Counted from the stretch's first letter, positions 8,470-17,059 are shown. The stretch is DNA of 64,000 nucleotides from Chitinophaga parva (GCF_003071345.1 NZ_QCYK01000001.1:2108001-2172000), one strand, 5' to 3'. Made by a program: numbers and translations. The notes: a model not told the origin generated them from the sequence alone.

Positions 8470-9153
8470 ATGGGCAGATTACTATTATTTTGTACAGGTA
8501 TTATATTTCCACTGTACATGTCACTTACATTACCTATCCACCACACTTACCTCGCCCTGGGCGACAGCTACACCATTGGTGAAATGGTGCCCGAAGACCA
8601 GCGCTTTCCCGTACAAGCCGCGTCCCTGCTGCGCGCAGCGGGCATCCCCATGGACCCGCCCCGCATCATAGCCCGCACCGGCTGGACCACCGATGAACTG
8701 GCCGGCGCCATCCGCGAGGCCCGGGTTACGGACACGTATGACCTGGTGACCCTGCTCATTGGTGTCAACAACCAGTACCGCGGCCGTTCCGTGGAGGATT
8801 ATGCACCGGAATTCCGCAGGCTGCTGATCCAGGCCATCCACTTTGCCGGCGGCCACGCCAGCCACGTGATCGTACTCTCTATCCCCGACTGGGGCGTAAC
8901 CCCCTTTGCCAGGGACCGGGACGGGCAAAAGATAGCCCGGGAAATAGATGCTTACAATGCGGCCAATCAACGCATCGCCGCTGAATTGGGCGCGCAGTAT
9001 GCGGACATTACCCCTGGCACCCGGAGCGCTGCCCTGGATGCGGATTTGGTGGCGGAAGACGGGCTGCACCCGTCAGGGAAGGCGTATGAAGCATGGGCAA
9101 AGGCCATCGTACCCCTGATGGAGCAGGCCCTGCGGGAAGGGATTTCCTGGTAA
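8470..9153 (+). CDS. SGNH/GDSL-family hydrolase
   Basis: Exported or membrane-anchored esterase/lipase-like hydrolase of about 227 residues. A hydrophobic N-terminus (LLLFCTGIIFPLYMSLTL) acts as signal or anchor. Block I is GDSYTIGE with the nucleophile Ser at about residue 33. Block III is GVNNQY with the oxyanion Asn, and block V is DGLHPSG with the catalytic Asp and His. An in-frame TTG at 8461 would add three residues, and an ATG at 8518 would remove the hydrophobic segment; 8470 is the most ordinary choice. It is divergent from the isocitrate dehydrogenase gene. The substrate cannot be inferred. Confidence 0.85.
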   Translation: MGRLLLFCTGIIFPLYMSLTLPIHHTYLALGDSYTIGEMVPEDQRFPVQAASLLRAAGIPMDPPRIIARTGWTTDELAGAIREARVTDTYDLVTLLIGVNNQYRGRSVEDYAPEFRRLLIQAIHFAGGHASHVIVLSIPDWGVTPFARDRDGQKIAREIDAYNAANQRIAAELGAQYADITPGTRSAALDADLVAEDGLHPSGKAYEAWAKAIVPLMEQALREGISW

Positions 9154-9229
9154 CAATTTCCACCCCAGGATTTTCACCGCCCTTTTTCCGCCGTTCACCG
9201 GGACCCTGCATTTTTTTGCCTAAATGGGC

Positions 9230-9260
9230 TTTCTCCGGGGAGCTGAGTGCTGTAGTTTTG
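9230..9260 (+). promoter_or_regulatory. Probable promoter of the LiaF-like gene
   Basis: TAGTTTTG (9253-9260) matches TAnnTTTG; TTTC, one base off TTTG, lies 19 nt upstream (9230-9233). The start site would be about 20 nt before the ATG at 9287. Confidence 0.55.
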
Positions 9261-9286
9261 TTACATCAAATTCAAAGAACAGAAAA

Positions 9287-10156
9287 ATGGAAAAGCAAGA
9301 TATACCAGCATCCGCTCCCACACCCACACCCGCTCCCCGGGGCAGGAACCGCAACTTTGCGGGCCTGATGCTCATTGCCGTGGGCACTTTCTTCCTGCTG
9401 GACAAGCTGGACCTGGGCCTGCCCGAATGGTTATTCCAGTGGCCCAGCCTCCTCATCCTCATCGGTATCGTCATCGCCATCCGCAATGATTTCCGCGGGG
9501 GAAACTGGATTGCCCTTATCGTAGTGGGCAGTGTATTCCTGGTGCGTGAAGCTGATCCCCACTTCTTTAACATCCGCCAGGAACTGATCTGGCCCATTAT
9601 GCTCATCCTCGTGGGATTGTTCATTTACCTGCGCCATACCTTCTGGCCCGACCGCTACGACTGCGCGCGGGACGACTGGAAGCGCCGGGTAAAGCGCGAG
9701 GCCCGGAACACCTGGGAACAGGCTTATTACAACAGCAAGATGCCGCCTCCTCCGCCGCTGCCTAACATGGGTATGGGCCCTGCACATGCTTTTGCCAAGC
9801 AGCAGAGCACCACAGACGATGATTTTATCTATGCTTCCGCCGTATTCAGCGGCACCCAGAAGACGGTGCTGTCCAAGAATTTCCAGGGGGGTAACCTCAC
9901 CGCCATGTTTGGAGGCCTGGAGGTGAACCTGATGCAGGCAGATATCAACGGGACAGCCGTATTGCATGTGAATACCTTCTGCGGTGGCACAGAGATCATT
10001 GTGCCGGGCAACTGGACTGTGCGCCTGGAAGAGACCACCATGTTTGGCGGTTCTGAAGATTCCCGTCCCGCCTCCCTGCTCTCTCCTGATCCGAATAAAG
10101 TGCTGGTGATCCGCGGTAGTTGCGTATTTGGAGGCCTGGAAGTGAAAAGTTATTAA
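9287..10156 (+). CDS. LiaF-like membrane protein (four TM segments plus C-terminal shell domain)
   Basis: A 289-residue inner-membrane protein. After a proline-rich N-terminus there are three to four membrane segments (about residues 25-115: GLMLIAVGTFFLLDKL, SLLILIGIVIAI, WIALIVVGSVFLV, LIWPIMLILVGLFIYL). A basic linker with a PPPPPLP run follows, then a C-terminal beta-rich domain (about 155-289) with repeated FGG motifs (MFGGLEVNLMQA, MFGGSEDSR, VFGGLEVKSY), as in the LiaF/VraT 'cell-wall-active antibiotic response' family. The start at 9287 is chosen over an upstream ATG at 9224 because the promoter lies between them. It leads a run of four same-strand genes ending in a LytTR two-component pair, so an envelope-stress sensing role is plausible but inferred. 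Confidence 0.8.
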   Translation: MEKQDIPASAPTPTPAPRGRNRNFAGLMLIAVGTFFLLDKLDLGLPEWLFQWPSLLILIGIVIAIRNDFRGGNWIALIVVGSVFLVREADPHFFNIRQELIWPIMLILVGLFIYLRHTFWPDRYDCARDDWKRRVKREARNTWEQAYYNSKMPPPPPLPNMGMGPAHAFAKQQSTTDDDFIYASAVFSGTQKTVLSKNFQGGNLTAMFGGLEVNLMQADINGTAVLHVNTFCGGTEIIVPGNWTVRLEETTMFGGSEDSRPASLLSPDPNKVLVIRGSCVFGGLEVKSY

Positions 10157-10245
10157 TCAGATTATATCCATCAGGGCCCGCGTCCATCGCCCACCGCCAT
10201 GTGCTTTGGATGCGGCTTTTCACCAACAATCAAAATAAAGACTGT

Positions 10246-10602
10246 ATGAATTGGTTTGTAGCAAAAGTCGTGTACCAGATCATCTGTGGGCCCGGCACAC
10301 ATGCCCCCCAGTTCGACGAGCAACTGCGCCTGGTGAGCGCCGCCAACATAGGCGACGCCTGGGAAAAGGCCGGTGAGCTGGGTGAGCAGGGCCAGTATGC
10401 TTTCAAAAACCAGAAACAGGAGCTGGTAAAATGGCAATTCGTCAATGTACCTGAAGTATACCCGCTGAGTGAATTGAAAGACGGCATGGAGCTGTACTCC
10501 CGGATAGAAGAACCGGGCAACCCGGATACTTACCTGGCCTGGTTGCAGATGAAATCATCCCAGCTGGAAGCCAGTACTGTATTAGCTTTCGCTCATTCTT
10601 AA
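10246..10602 (+). CDS. DUF4288 family protein
   Basis: Small soluble protein of 118 residues without signal peptide. It begins MNWFVAKVVYQIICG and continues with QFDEQLRLVSAANIGDAWEK, the pattern of the DUF4288 family, which has no assigned function. The start at 10246 is chosen because the conserved family N-terminus begins there. It sits between the LiaF-like gene and the sensor kinase gene; the next gene begins 16 nt after its stop, so it is probably cotranscribed with the two-component system. Confidence 0.75.
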   Translation: MNWFVAKVVYQIICGPGTHAPQFDEQLRLVSAANIGDAWEKAGELGEQGQYAFKNQKQELVKWQFVNVPEVYPLSELKDGMELYSRIEEPGNPDTYLAWLQMKSSQLEASTVLAFAHS

Positions 10603-10618
10603 ACACAAAACGTCCGCC

Positions 10619-11674
10619 TTGCGCCCACTCGCCGAAAAGCCCATCAGCCTTTCATTCATTGCCAGTCTGCTGGTGATCATGAGCATTGACTACTTCATTA
10701 TCTGGAAGTGGTTTGAAATGCCAGCCTTCATCGCAGTATGGGAAAGTGTGTTCGTTGCCTGGATATCCTGTGCTACGCTGGCCATCCGGTACAACCTGAA
10801 ATATTACCGCCCCCAGAAAGAGAAATTCCTGTATGTAAAATTTGTGGCCGCGGTGCTGGCGTTACTGTACTGCTACGCCTTTGCACTGGCCATGAAGAAG
10901 TTCTTCCCGGAAGAAAAAAACTACCTGACGTGGCTCAATTACAGCCTGCCCATCCGCATGGTGATAGGCTGGCTGGTGATCACCAACGCGGGCAACCGCA
11001 GCCTGCTCTGGTACGACCTGCAGGCGCAGCGCGAACAGGAGGCCCGGCGCAAGGCCCTGGAAGACCTTTCCCGCGAAGCGGAGCTCTTTAAACTGCGCCA
11101 GCAATTGCAGCCGCACTTTTTGTTTAACAGTCTCAATTCCATCAATGCGCTCATTGCCATCCGCCCGCAGGAAGCCAGGCAGATGGTATTGAAATTGTCC
11201 GATTTTTTCCGGGGCTCCCTGAAGCGCGAAGACCAGCAATGGGTAGCCCTCCCGGATGAGCTGCAATACCTGGAGCTGTACCTGGATATTGAAAAGGTGC
11301 GCTTTGGGCACCGCCTCTCCACGGACGTAAGTTGTGATGAAATAGCCTGCAAAAGCATGATACCGCCCATGCTGCTGCAACCCGTGGTGGAAAACGCCAT
11401 CAAGTATGGCCTCTATGATACACTGGATGATATCACCATCAGCATAAAAGGCTGGCGGGACCAGGGCATGCTATACGTGGAAGTGACCAATCCTTTTGAT
11501 GCTTCCCTGCAACAGCAGCCCCACCGGGGCACGGGCTTTGGCCTTAGCTCCATCCGCCGCAGGCTGTACCTGCTCTTTGCCCGCCAGGACCTGTTGGAAA
11601 CTTCCGCCAGCGGTAATATTTTTAAGACCCTCATTAAAGTACCACAACCTTATGATAAAAGCGATCATCATTGA
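10619..11674 (+). CDS. LytS/YehU-type sensor histidine kinase
   Basis: Membrane sensor kinase, 351 residues. The N-terminal third has about four hydrophobic segments (SFIASLLVIMSIDYFIIW, then around 35-55, 75-97 and 110-125) and no separate periplasmic domain. A short coiled coil (AQREQEARRKALEDLSREAE) leads to the His_kinase region with the phosphoacceptor motif PHFLFNSLNSI (His at about residue 166). The N-box is LLQPVVENAIKYGL and the G-box GTGFGLSSIRRRL. The start is a TTG; the next ATG (10679) would cut into the first membrane helix. Its end overlaps the response regulator by 23 nt, so the two are translationally linked. Confidence 0.9.
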   Translation: MRPLAEKPISLSFIASLLVIMSIDYFIIWKWFEMPAFIAVWESVFVAWISCATLAIRYNLKYYRPQKEKFLYVKFVAAVLALLYCYAFALAMKKFFPEEKNYLTWLNYSLPIRMVIGWLVITNAGNRSLLWYDLQAQREQEARRKALEDLSREAELFKLRQQLQPHFLFNSLNSINALIAIRPQEARQMVLKLSDFFRGSLKREDQQWVALPDELQYLELYLDIEKVRFGHRLSTDVSCDEIACKSMIPPMLLQPVVENAIKYGLYDTLDDITISIKGWRDQGMLYVEVTNPFDASLQQQPHRGTGFGLSSIRRRLYLLFARQDLLETSASGNIFKTLIKVPQPYDKSDHH

Positions 11675-12392
11675 CGACGAACCACTGGCCCGCGCTGTAG
11701 TACAGGAATACCTGGCGGGATACGCACAGATCACCGTACTGCAGGAATGTGGTGATGGCTTTGAAGGACTGAAGGCCATCCAGCAGCACCAGCCGGACCT
11801 GGTGTTCCTGGACGTGCAAATGCCCAAGATCAATGGTTTTGAAATGCTGGAACTGGTAGAACAACTGCCTTCCGTGATCTTCACCACCGCCTTTGAAGAA
11901 CACGCCATCCGGGCGTTTGAAGTGAACGCGGTGGACTATCTCTTAAAACCCTTTTCCAAAGAGCGTTTTGATAAAGCCCTGCAAAAGTGGCTGGATAAAT
12001 CAGATACCGCCCGCAAAGCCGCTACAGAACAGGTGGTGGAGGCGGTAGGTCAATTGCCCATGCAGCATAACCGCATCGTGGTAAAGATCAATGGCAAGAT
12101 CAAGATCATCCCGGTACAGGATGTCCACTACCTGGAAGCCGCGGATGATTATGTAAAGATCGTTACAGAAGAAGGTAGCTTCCTGAAGAATAAAACCATG
12201 TCCTTCTTTGAACAATTGCTGGACCCTGCGCAGTTCTCCCGCGTGCACCGCTCTTATATCCTGAACGTGAACCAGGTAACGCGCATTGATCCTTACGAAA
12301 AGGAAAACCACCTGGCGATCCTGAAGTCCGGTGCAAGGATACCGGTGAGCAAAACGGGGTACCCGAAGCTCAAGGGGGCGTTGGGACTGTAA
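11652..12392 (+). CDS. LytTR-family response regulator
   Basis: Partner of the preceding kinase, 246 residues. The receiver domain (1-120) has the acidic pocket IDDEP, the phosphoacceptor in VFLDVQMP (Asp54), the conserved Thr in VIFTTAFEEHA, and Lys in LLKPF. The LytTR DNA-binding domain (about 145-246) shows VHYLEAADDYVKI and FSRVHRSYILNVNQV. The start at 11652 lies inside the kinase gene; a longer in-frame reading upstream lacks any receiver homology. LytTR regulators usually bind pairs of direct repeats in promoters; none was identified here with confidence. Confidence 0.93.
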   Translation: MIKAIIIDDEPLARAVVQEYLAGYAQITVLQECGDGFEGLKAIQQHQPDLVFLDVQMPKINGFEMLELVEQLPSVIFTTAFEEHAIRAFEVNAVDYLLKPFSKERFDKALQKWLDKSDTARKAATEQVVEAVGQLPMQHNRIVVKINGKIKIIPVQDVHYLEAADDYVKIVTEEGSFLKNKTMSFFEQLLDPAQFSRVHRSYILNVNQVTRIDPYEKENHLAILKSGARIPVSKTGYPKLKGALGL

Positions 12393-12424
12393 ATAAGTTA
12401 ATGGCTCACCATGCTTCAACCCCC

Positions 12425-14296
12425 TTACTGCACTACCAGCACCGGGATCTTCACCGAGTGCCTTACCTGGTTGGCTGTTTCTCCAAAGATCCAGTCTTTC
12501 AGCCCCCGGTGGCCATGGCCGCCCATGACGAGGAAGTCTATTTTTTCTTCGGTAACAATGCGGGTGATCTCTTTGGCGCGGTGGCGGTAACCCAGTATGG
12601 CTTTGGCCTGGAGGCCGCGGCGGGTGAGCACGGCGGCATAACTTTCCAGTTGTTCCCGGTCCTTACGGGTCTCAAAGTCATCTGACTCGCGGCCCAGCCA
12701 GCCGGCGGGGGCGCTTTCCACTACATGGATCAGCACATACTGCGTGTGCCCGTTACCGTTACGAAGGGCGCTGGCCATTACTTTTTCATCATGGCGGCTG
12801 AAGTCCAGGGCAATGCCAATGCAATGGTAATCGGGGACCTGCAGTTCGCCCCAGGGCTGCTGCTCGGGGTGGATGTTGGTAGCCTGGCGGGCCCGCCGGC
12901 GCTGCAGCAGCGGGTAGGCAATGGTTACCGCCAGCAGCACAATGAACAGGACGGACGCGATGATGATGAGGATATCTGTCATGGTATGGCCAGTTTGCCG
13001 TACATATGCTACCGCAGCGTCGCCCACCATGCGCAGGTTGAGGTACACCAGGATGGTGGCCACGGCCCAACTGATGAAGCGGGTGAGGGGGCTTATGGCA
13101 AATTTACCCATCGTTTGCTTATCACTCACAAAATGAATGAGGGGGATCACCGCAAAACCCAGCTGGAAGCTCAGCAACACCTGGCTGAACACCAGCAGGT
13201 TGTTGATCTCCTTTTCGCCAAACAGCCAGATAGTGAGCAGGGCGGGAGCTATGGCCAGCAGGCGGGTAAGCATGCGGCGCAGCCAGGGATTGATGCGCAA
13301 ATGCAGGTAACCTTCCATCACGATCTGGCCGGCGAGGGTGCCCGTTACCGTGGAGCTTTGGCCCGCGGCAATGAGGGCCACGGCAAACAGGATGGGCGCC
13401 AGGCTGCCCAGTTTGGGCGAGAGCAGTTTATACGCATCCTGGATAGCCGCTATTTCATGATGCCCGCTTTTGAAGAACACGGTGGCCGCCAGGATGAGGA
13501 TGGCCGCATTGACCAGGAAGGCCAGGTTGAGGGCAATGGCGCTGTCCCACAGGTTCATTTTCAGTGACTGGCGGATGCCTTCTTCACTGCGTTTTATTTT
13601 GCGGGTTTGTACCAGGGCACTGTGCAGGTACAGGTTGTGCGGCATTACGGTGGCGCCAATGATGCCAATGGCCAGGTAAAGGGCATTGGTATCGGGCAGG
13701 CGGGGCACAAAGCCGGTGAGCACCTCGCCAAAGCGCGGCTTGGCCAGCACCAGCTGCCAGAGGAACGAAACCCCGATCACGGCTACCAGGGCTACGATAA
13801 AGGCCTCCATGCGGCGCATGCCAAAGCGTTGTAAAATGAGCAGCAGCAAGGTGTCCAGCGTAGTGAGGGATACGCCCCAGATGAGGGGAAGGCCGGTAAG
13901 CAGTTGCAGGCCGATGGCCATGCCCAGCACTTCTGCCAGGTCTGTGGCGGCGATGGCGATTTCTGCAAATGCATAGAGGATAAAGTTGACCGCTTTGGGA
14001 TACGTATCGCGGTTGGCCTGGGCCAGGTCGCGGCCCCGCACCACGCCCAGGCGGGCAGCATGGCTTTGCAGGAGGAGGGCCATGATATTGCTCATGAGCA
14101 GTACCCAGATGAGGGTGTAGCCGTACTGGCTACCCCCGGCCAGGTCTGTGGCCCAGTTGCCGGGGTCCATATAACCTACGCTCACCAGGTAAGCGGGACC
14201 GAAAAAGGCTAAGATCTTACTCCATTTTGGCTTGGCGGTGGTATCAACGCTCTGGTGCACATCACTGAGCGAGGCGGTATGCTGATGTTCGGACAT
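12425..14296 (-). CDS. mntH: NRAMP-family divalent metal transporter fused to UspA domain
   Basis: Inner-membrane proton-coupled Mn2+/Fe2+ importer with an extra cytoplasmic domain, 623 residues. Residues about 25-460 form the NRAMP core: the TM1 metal-binding motif DPGN (SVGYMDPGNWATDLAGGS), the TM6 motif MPHNLYLHS, and the consensus transport stretch AAGQSSTVTGTLAGQIVMEG. Residues about 480-623 are a universal-stress-protein fold (CIGIALDFSRHDEKVMASAL near its start, GGHGHRGLKDWIFG near its end, with a nucleotide-binding G-x2-G-like loop). Plain MntH is about 410-440 residues, so this is a fusion. A DtxR-like palindrome lies just upstream. Its 3' end faces the LytTR gene with 32 nt between stops. 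Confidence 0.92.
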   Translation of the reverse strand: MSEHQHTASLSDVHQSVDTTAKPKWSKILAFFGPAYLVSVGYMDPGNWATDLAGGSQYGYTLIWVLLMSNIMALLLQSHAARLGVVRGRDLAQANRDTYPKAVNFILYAFAEIAIAATDLAEVLGMAIGLQLLTGLPLIWGVSLTTLDTLLLLILQRFGMRRMEAFIVALVAVIGVSFLWQLVLAKPRFGEVLTGFVPRLPDTNALYLAIGIIGATVMPHNLYLHSALVQTRKIKRSEEGIRQSLKMNLWDSAIALNLAFLVNAAILILAATVFFKSGHHEIAAIQDAYKLLSPKLGSLAPILFAVALIAAGQSSTVTGTLAGQIVMEGYLHLRINPWLRRMLTRLLAIAPALLTIWLFGEKEINNLLVFSQVLLSFQLGFAVIPLIHFVSDKQTMGKFAISPLTRFISWAVATILVYLNLRMVGDAAVAYVRQTGHTMTDILIIIASVLFIVLLAVTIAYPLLQRRRARQATNIHPEQQPWGELQVPDYHCIGIALDFSRHDEKVMASALRNGNGHTQYVLIHVVESAPAGWLGRESDDFETRKDREQLESYAAVLTRRGLQAKAILGYRHRAKEITRIVTEEKIDFLVMGGHGHRGLKDWIFGETANQVRHSVKIPVLVVQ

Positions 14297-14319
14297 TATT
14301 TGGATGTACTAAATATTAA

Positions 14320-14334
14320 TTTAGGTAAATCTAA
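14320..14334. promoter_or_regulatory. Candidate DtxR/MntR-type operator of mntH
   Basis: TTTAGGTAAATCTAA contains the DtxR-family half site TTAGGT and an imperfect inverted copy. It lies 24-38 nt upstream of the mntH start. On the minus strand a TTG (14338-14336) precedes it and a TAATATTTA box follows, so bound repressor would cover the promoter spacer. This is pattern recognition only; no DtxR-family gene is in the window. Confidence 0.4.
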
Positions 14335-14501
14335 CAATTTTTGGTGGACCTGCAAAGCCCGCCAGGCGTGTTTCCCCGGAAAAATGCGTTTGATTGCCGC
14401 GGGCAGGCGCCTGCATGGCCGGAATTTTGTAGGTACCATTGCCGGTTTACTATAATCATATCAAATTTATATCTAACTTTTCGGCCGAATTTAAACACTG
14501 C

Positions 14502-15458
14502 ATGAAACAAATCCTCGTAGCCATCCTTGCCCTGGGCGTATGCCTGAGCGCCTGTCATTCCAAGCAAAACAAAGCGCTGAACGGCGATCCCCAGACTTTC
14601 GATGAGTTCAAGAGCCTGTTTACCCCCACCAGCCTGCCCTTTAAGCTGCCGGCAGACACCCTGGCCCTGAAAATTGCCGACAGCCTGGCGCTGAAGCCCG
14701 CTGTGGTAAAGCAGTTCCTGAGCGACAGCATAGCGCTGCATGCATTTGCCCCGGGGGTAAAACGCCGTTACTACCCGCTGTACGCATTCAACAGTGGTAA
14801 CAAGGATAACCTGGTACAGTGCCTGGTGCTGAAGGTGACCGGCGGCAATACCAGCCGCGCTTACCTGTGCCTGGCGGATAAGAAAGGGAAATTCCTCAAC
14901 AGCGCTCCTGTGGGCCGCGTAACCACCGGTGAGCAGCAAACGCAGTATTTCAGCATTGACAGCCGCGGCACCCTCCGCGTGGTAACGGAAGACCTGGTGA
15001 ACAGCCAGACCACCACCAAGGAAGAGGTATACGGCATTGGCAGCAATGGCCAGCTGAACCTGGTAATGACCAACAGCAGTGGCCCCGTGGCGCCGGAAAA
15101 GGCTTTCAACCCCATAGATACCCTGCCCCGCAGGAACAAGCTCTCCGGCGACTATACCGCCGGCAACACGGGCATCATCTCCATCCGCGACGGGCATGAT
15201 CCGAAGACGTTCCTGTTCTTCATCAGCTTCTCCAAAGACAAGGGCAACTGTACCGGGGAACTCAATGGTACCGGCACTTTCACGGGCACTAACAAGGGTG
15301 AGTACAGGGATAAATCTTCTTCCTGCGGCATTGTGTTCCATTTCTCTGCCGGTTCACTGAGCATCAAGGAAGAAGGTGGGTGCGGCGCATACCGGGGGGT
15401 GAAATGTTTTTTTGACGGTGTGTACGTGAAGAAGGCGGAGCCAAAGAAAAAGAAATAA
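14502..15458 (+). CDS. Uncharacterised lipoprotein
   Basis: A 318-residue protein with a lipoprotein signal (MKQILVAILALGVCLSAC, Cys18). The mature part is rich in Ser, Thr and Gly with no recognised domain. It has a paired central region (about 85-205, beta-rich) and a C-terminal half with two close cysteine pairs (KGNCTG, SSSCGI, GGCGAYRGVKCF), which could form disulfides in the periplasm. The last residues are a lysine run (KKKK). The start was moved to 14502, where the signal peptide begins; upstream sequence in frame gives no credible N-terminus. A good terminator follows the stop. Confidence 0.7.
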   Translation: MKQILVAILALGVCLSACHSKQNKALNGDPQTFDEFKSLFTPTSLPFKLPADTLALKIADSLALKPAVVKQFLSDSIALHAFAPGVKRRYYPLYAFNSGNKDNLVQCLVLKVTGGNTSRAYLCLADKKGKFLNSAPVGRVTTGEQQTQYFSIDSRGTLRVVTEDLVNSQTTTKEEVYGIGSNGQLNLVMTNSSGPVAPEKAFNPIDTLPRRNKLSGDYTAGNTGIISIRDGHDPKTFLFFISFSKDKGNCTGELNGTGTFTGTNKGEYRDKSSSCGIVFHFSAGSLSIKEEGGCGAYRGVKCFFDGVYVKKAEPKKKK

Positions 15459-15484
15459 AGCCGGAAGGTCTCACGATATGGAAG

Positions 15485-15511
15485 GGCGGTGCTGCAAAGC
15501 GCCGCCTTTTT
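15485..15511 (+). terminator. Terminator after the lipoprotein gene
   Basis: Stem GGCGGTGC (15485-15492) with GCGCCGCC (15499-15506), one G-T pair, six-base loop, then TTTTT. Confidence 0.82.
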
Positions 15512-15625
15512 GCTTTGCGGTACCTGTGCCCGGGCGCCAACCCATAATTTTACGTATATTAGTTAATCAGCCCTGGAAGTACACCAGATTATCGGTTCAA
15601 TTCTTACTATCAAACACATCTGCCC

Positions 15626-16006
15626 ATGAAACGCGTTACCGGTATAGGCGGGATTTTTTTTAAGAGCCAAGATCCCGATAAAATGAAAGCATGGTATGGC
15701 AAACACCTTGGACTGCCCATCACAGAGTGGGGCGCCACCTTCAGCTGGAAAGAGCTGGAAAGCGGTAAATCCAGGCATACGGTCTGGAGCCCGTTCCCGG
15801 CGGATTCGGATTATTTTTCGCCCAGCGATAAGCATTGCATGTTCAATTATATCGTGGAAGACCTCGATGGGCTCCTGAAACAATTGCAGGAGGAAGGGGT
15901 GCAGATGGTGGGAGAAGTGGAAACCTACGATTATGGCAAGTTTGGATGGATCCTGGATCCCGAAGGAAACAAAATAGAGCTGTGGCAACCTATGGGCGGC
16001 TTCTAG
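15626..16006 (+). CDS. VOC (glyoxalase/dioxygenase superfamily) protein
   Basis: A 126-residue single-domain protein with two beta-alpha-beta-beta-beta units. The first begins GGIFFKSQDPDKMKAWYGKH; the second runs NYIVEDLDGLLKQLQEEGVQ and ends with the family hallmark DPEGNKIELWQP, whose Glu is a usual metal ligand. Length fits glyoxalase-like VOC proteins, which range over isomerases, dioxygenases and resistance proteins; the substrate cannot be assigned. Its stop codon overlaps the stop codon of the convergent aat gene: both TAGs lie within the palindrome CTAG. Confidence 0.82.
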   Translation: MKRVTGIGGIFFKSQDPDKMKAWYGKHLGLPITEWGATFSWKELESGKSRHTVWSPFPADSDYFSPSDKHCMFNYIVEDLDGLLKQLQEEGVQMVGEVETYDYGKFGWILDPEGNKIELWQPMGGF

Positions 16007-16656
16007 CCCTGATTTTCCTGAATCCTTTTTACAAATTCATCGCGCGGGATAAAGCGCGCGCCCAATGATTCCAGGTGTTCTGAATACACCTGGCAGTCCA
16101 CCATTTGCAATCCCGCGGCGGCGCTGTGCTGCACAAAGGTGATGAAAGCGGCTTTGGAGGCATTGCTCACCCGGGAGAACATGGACTCCCCGAAAAAAGT
16201 GCGGCCTAGTTGCAGCCCGTACAGACCGCCTACCAGCTCGCCGTCCTGCCAGCATTCCACTGAGTGGGCATAGCCCAGCCGGTGCAACTCGGTGTAAGCC
16301 TGCTGCATGTCAGGGTTCAGCCAGGTGCCGTCCTGCCCGGGGCGGGGTGCGCCACTGCAGCCGGTGATCACGGCTTCAAAGGCCTCGTCCACGGAAATGC
16401 GGAACAGCTGCTTCTTCAGCACCTGCTTCATGCTGGCGGATACTTTCAGCTCACCGGGAAATAGCACAAAACGGGGGTCGGGGCTCCACCACAGGATGGG
16501 CTCTTCTGAATACCAGGGGAAAATGCCCTGCTGGTAAGCGGCCAGGATGCGGCCGGGCTGCAGATCGCCGCCTACGGCCAGGAGGCCGTCTTCATCGGCC
16601 TCGTGCAGGGGAGGAAATACAAATTGTTTGGGAAGGCGGTAGATCATAGCAGGCAA
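16003..16656 (-). CDS. aat: Leucyl/phenylalanyl-tRNA--protein transferase
   Basis: Adds Leu or Phe from aminoacyl-tRNA to the N-terminus of proteins starting with Arg or Lys, making them N-degron substrates for ClpS-ClpAP. All family blocks are present in the 217 residues: FVFPPLHEADEDGLLAVGGDL, YQQGIFPWY followed by WWSPDPR, GTWLNPDMQQAY, GGLYGLQLGRTFFGESMFS, and QVYSEHLESLGARFIPRDEF. A second ATG three codons in is an equally possible start. The ClpS adaptor gene lies 94 nt upstream on the same strand, so enzyme and recognition adaptor of the same pathway are neighbours. Confidence 0.95.
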   Translation of the reverse strand: MPAMIYRLPKQFVFPPLHEADEDGLLAVGGDLQPGRILAAYQQGIFPWYSEEPILWWSPDPRFVLFPGELKVSASMKQVLKKQLFRISVDEAFEAVITGCSGAPRPGQDGTWLNPDMQQAYTELHRLGYAHSVECWQDGELVGGLYGLQLGRTFFGESMFSRVSNASKAAFITFVQHSAAAGLQMVDCQVYSEHLESLGARFIPRDEFVKRIQENQG

Positions 16657-16750
16657 AAGCTGGCTGTCACAGCACTATCTAAAAAAGAAATTCCAAACCG
16701 CCGGATGATTGCGTGGTTTGGAATTGAAATTAAGCATTTTACAAGGCGGG

Positions 16751-17059
16751 TCAGCTACCCACGGTTTCTTCCAGGGTGGCGTTGATGCCGCGGTCCAGCA
16801 GGGCCTCGCAGAGGGGGCGCAGCTGGTTGAAGTTACCCTCCTTCACCGCGTATTTACCGTTGTGATGGATAATGAGGGCGCACTGCTCGGCCTGTTCAAA
16901 GGAATGGCCGCACACTTCAATAAGGGATTGGATTACCCAGTCAAAGGTGTTCACATGATCATTCCACACAATGAGCTGAAAGGGAAGCTGTATCTCTTCC
17001 GCTACCATTGTATCTTCCCACTCCTGGGGGCTAAACGCTTTTTCCGGTTGCTGTCCCAT
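16751..17059 (-). CDS. clpS: ClpS-family Clp protease adaptor
   Basis: Adaptor that binds N-terminal destabilising residues and delivers substrates to a Clp ATPase. The 102 residues contain the ClpS core: QLIVWNDHVNTFDWVIQSL, QAEQCALIIHHNGKYAV, and a final strand with ATLEE. Compared with E. coli ClpS, the pocket residues Asn34, Asp35 and His66 are kept (WND, LIIHH), but the second Asp of NDD is His here, and Met40 is replaced by Phe. That may alter side-chain preference. The gene precedes aat on the same strand. A TAATTTTG box (17089-17082) lies about 22 nt upstream as a possible -7 element. No clpA is in the window. Confidence 0.92.
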   Translation of the reverse strand: MGQQPEKAFSPQEWEDTMVAEEIQLPFQLIVWNDHVNTFDWVIQSLIEVCGHSFEQAEQCALIIHHNGKYAVKEGNFNQLRPLCEALLDRGINATLEETVGS

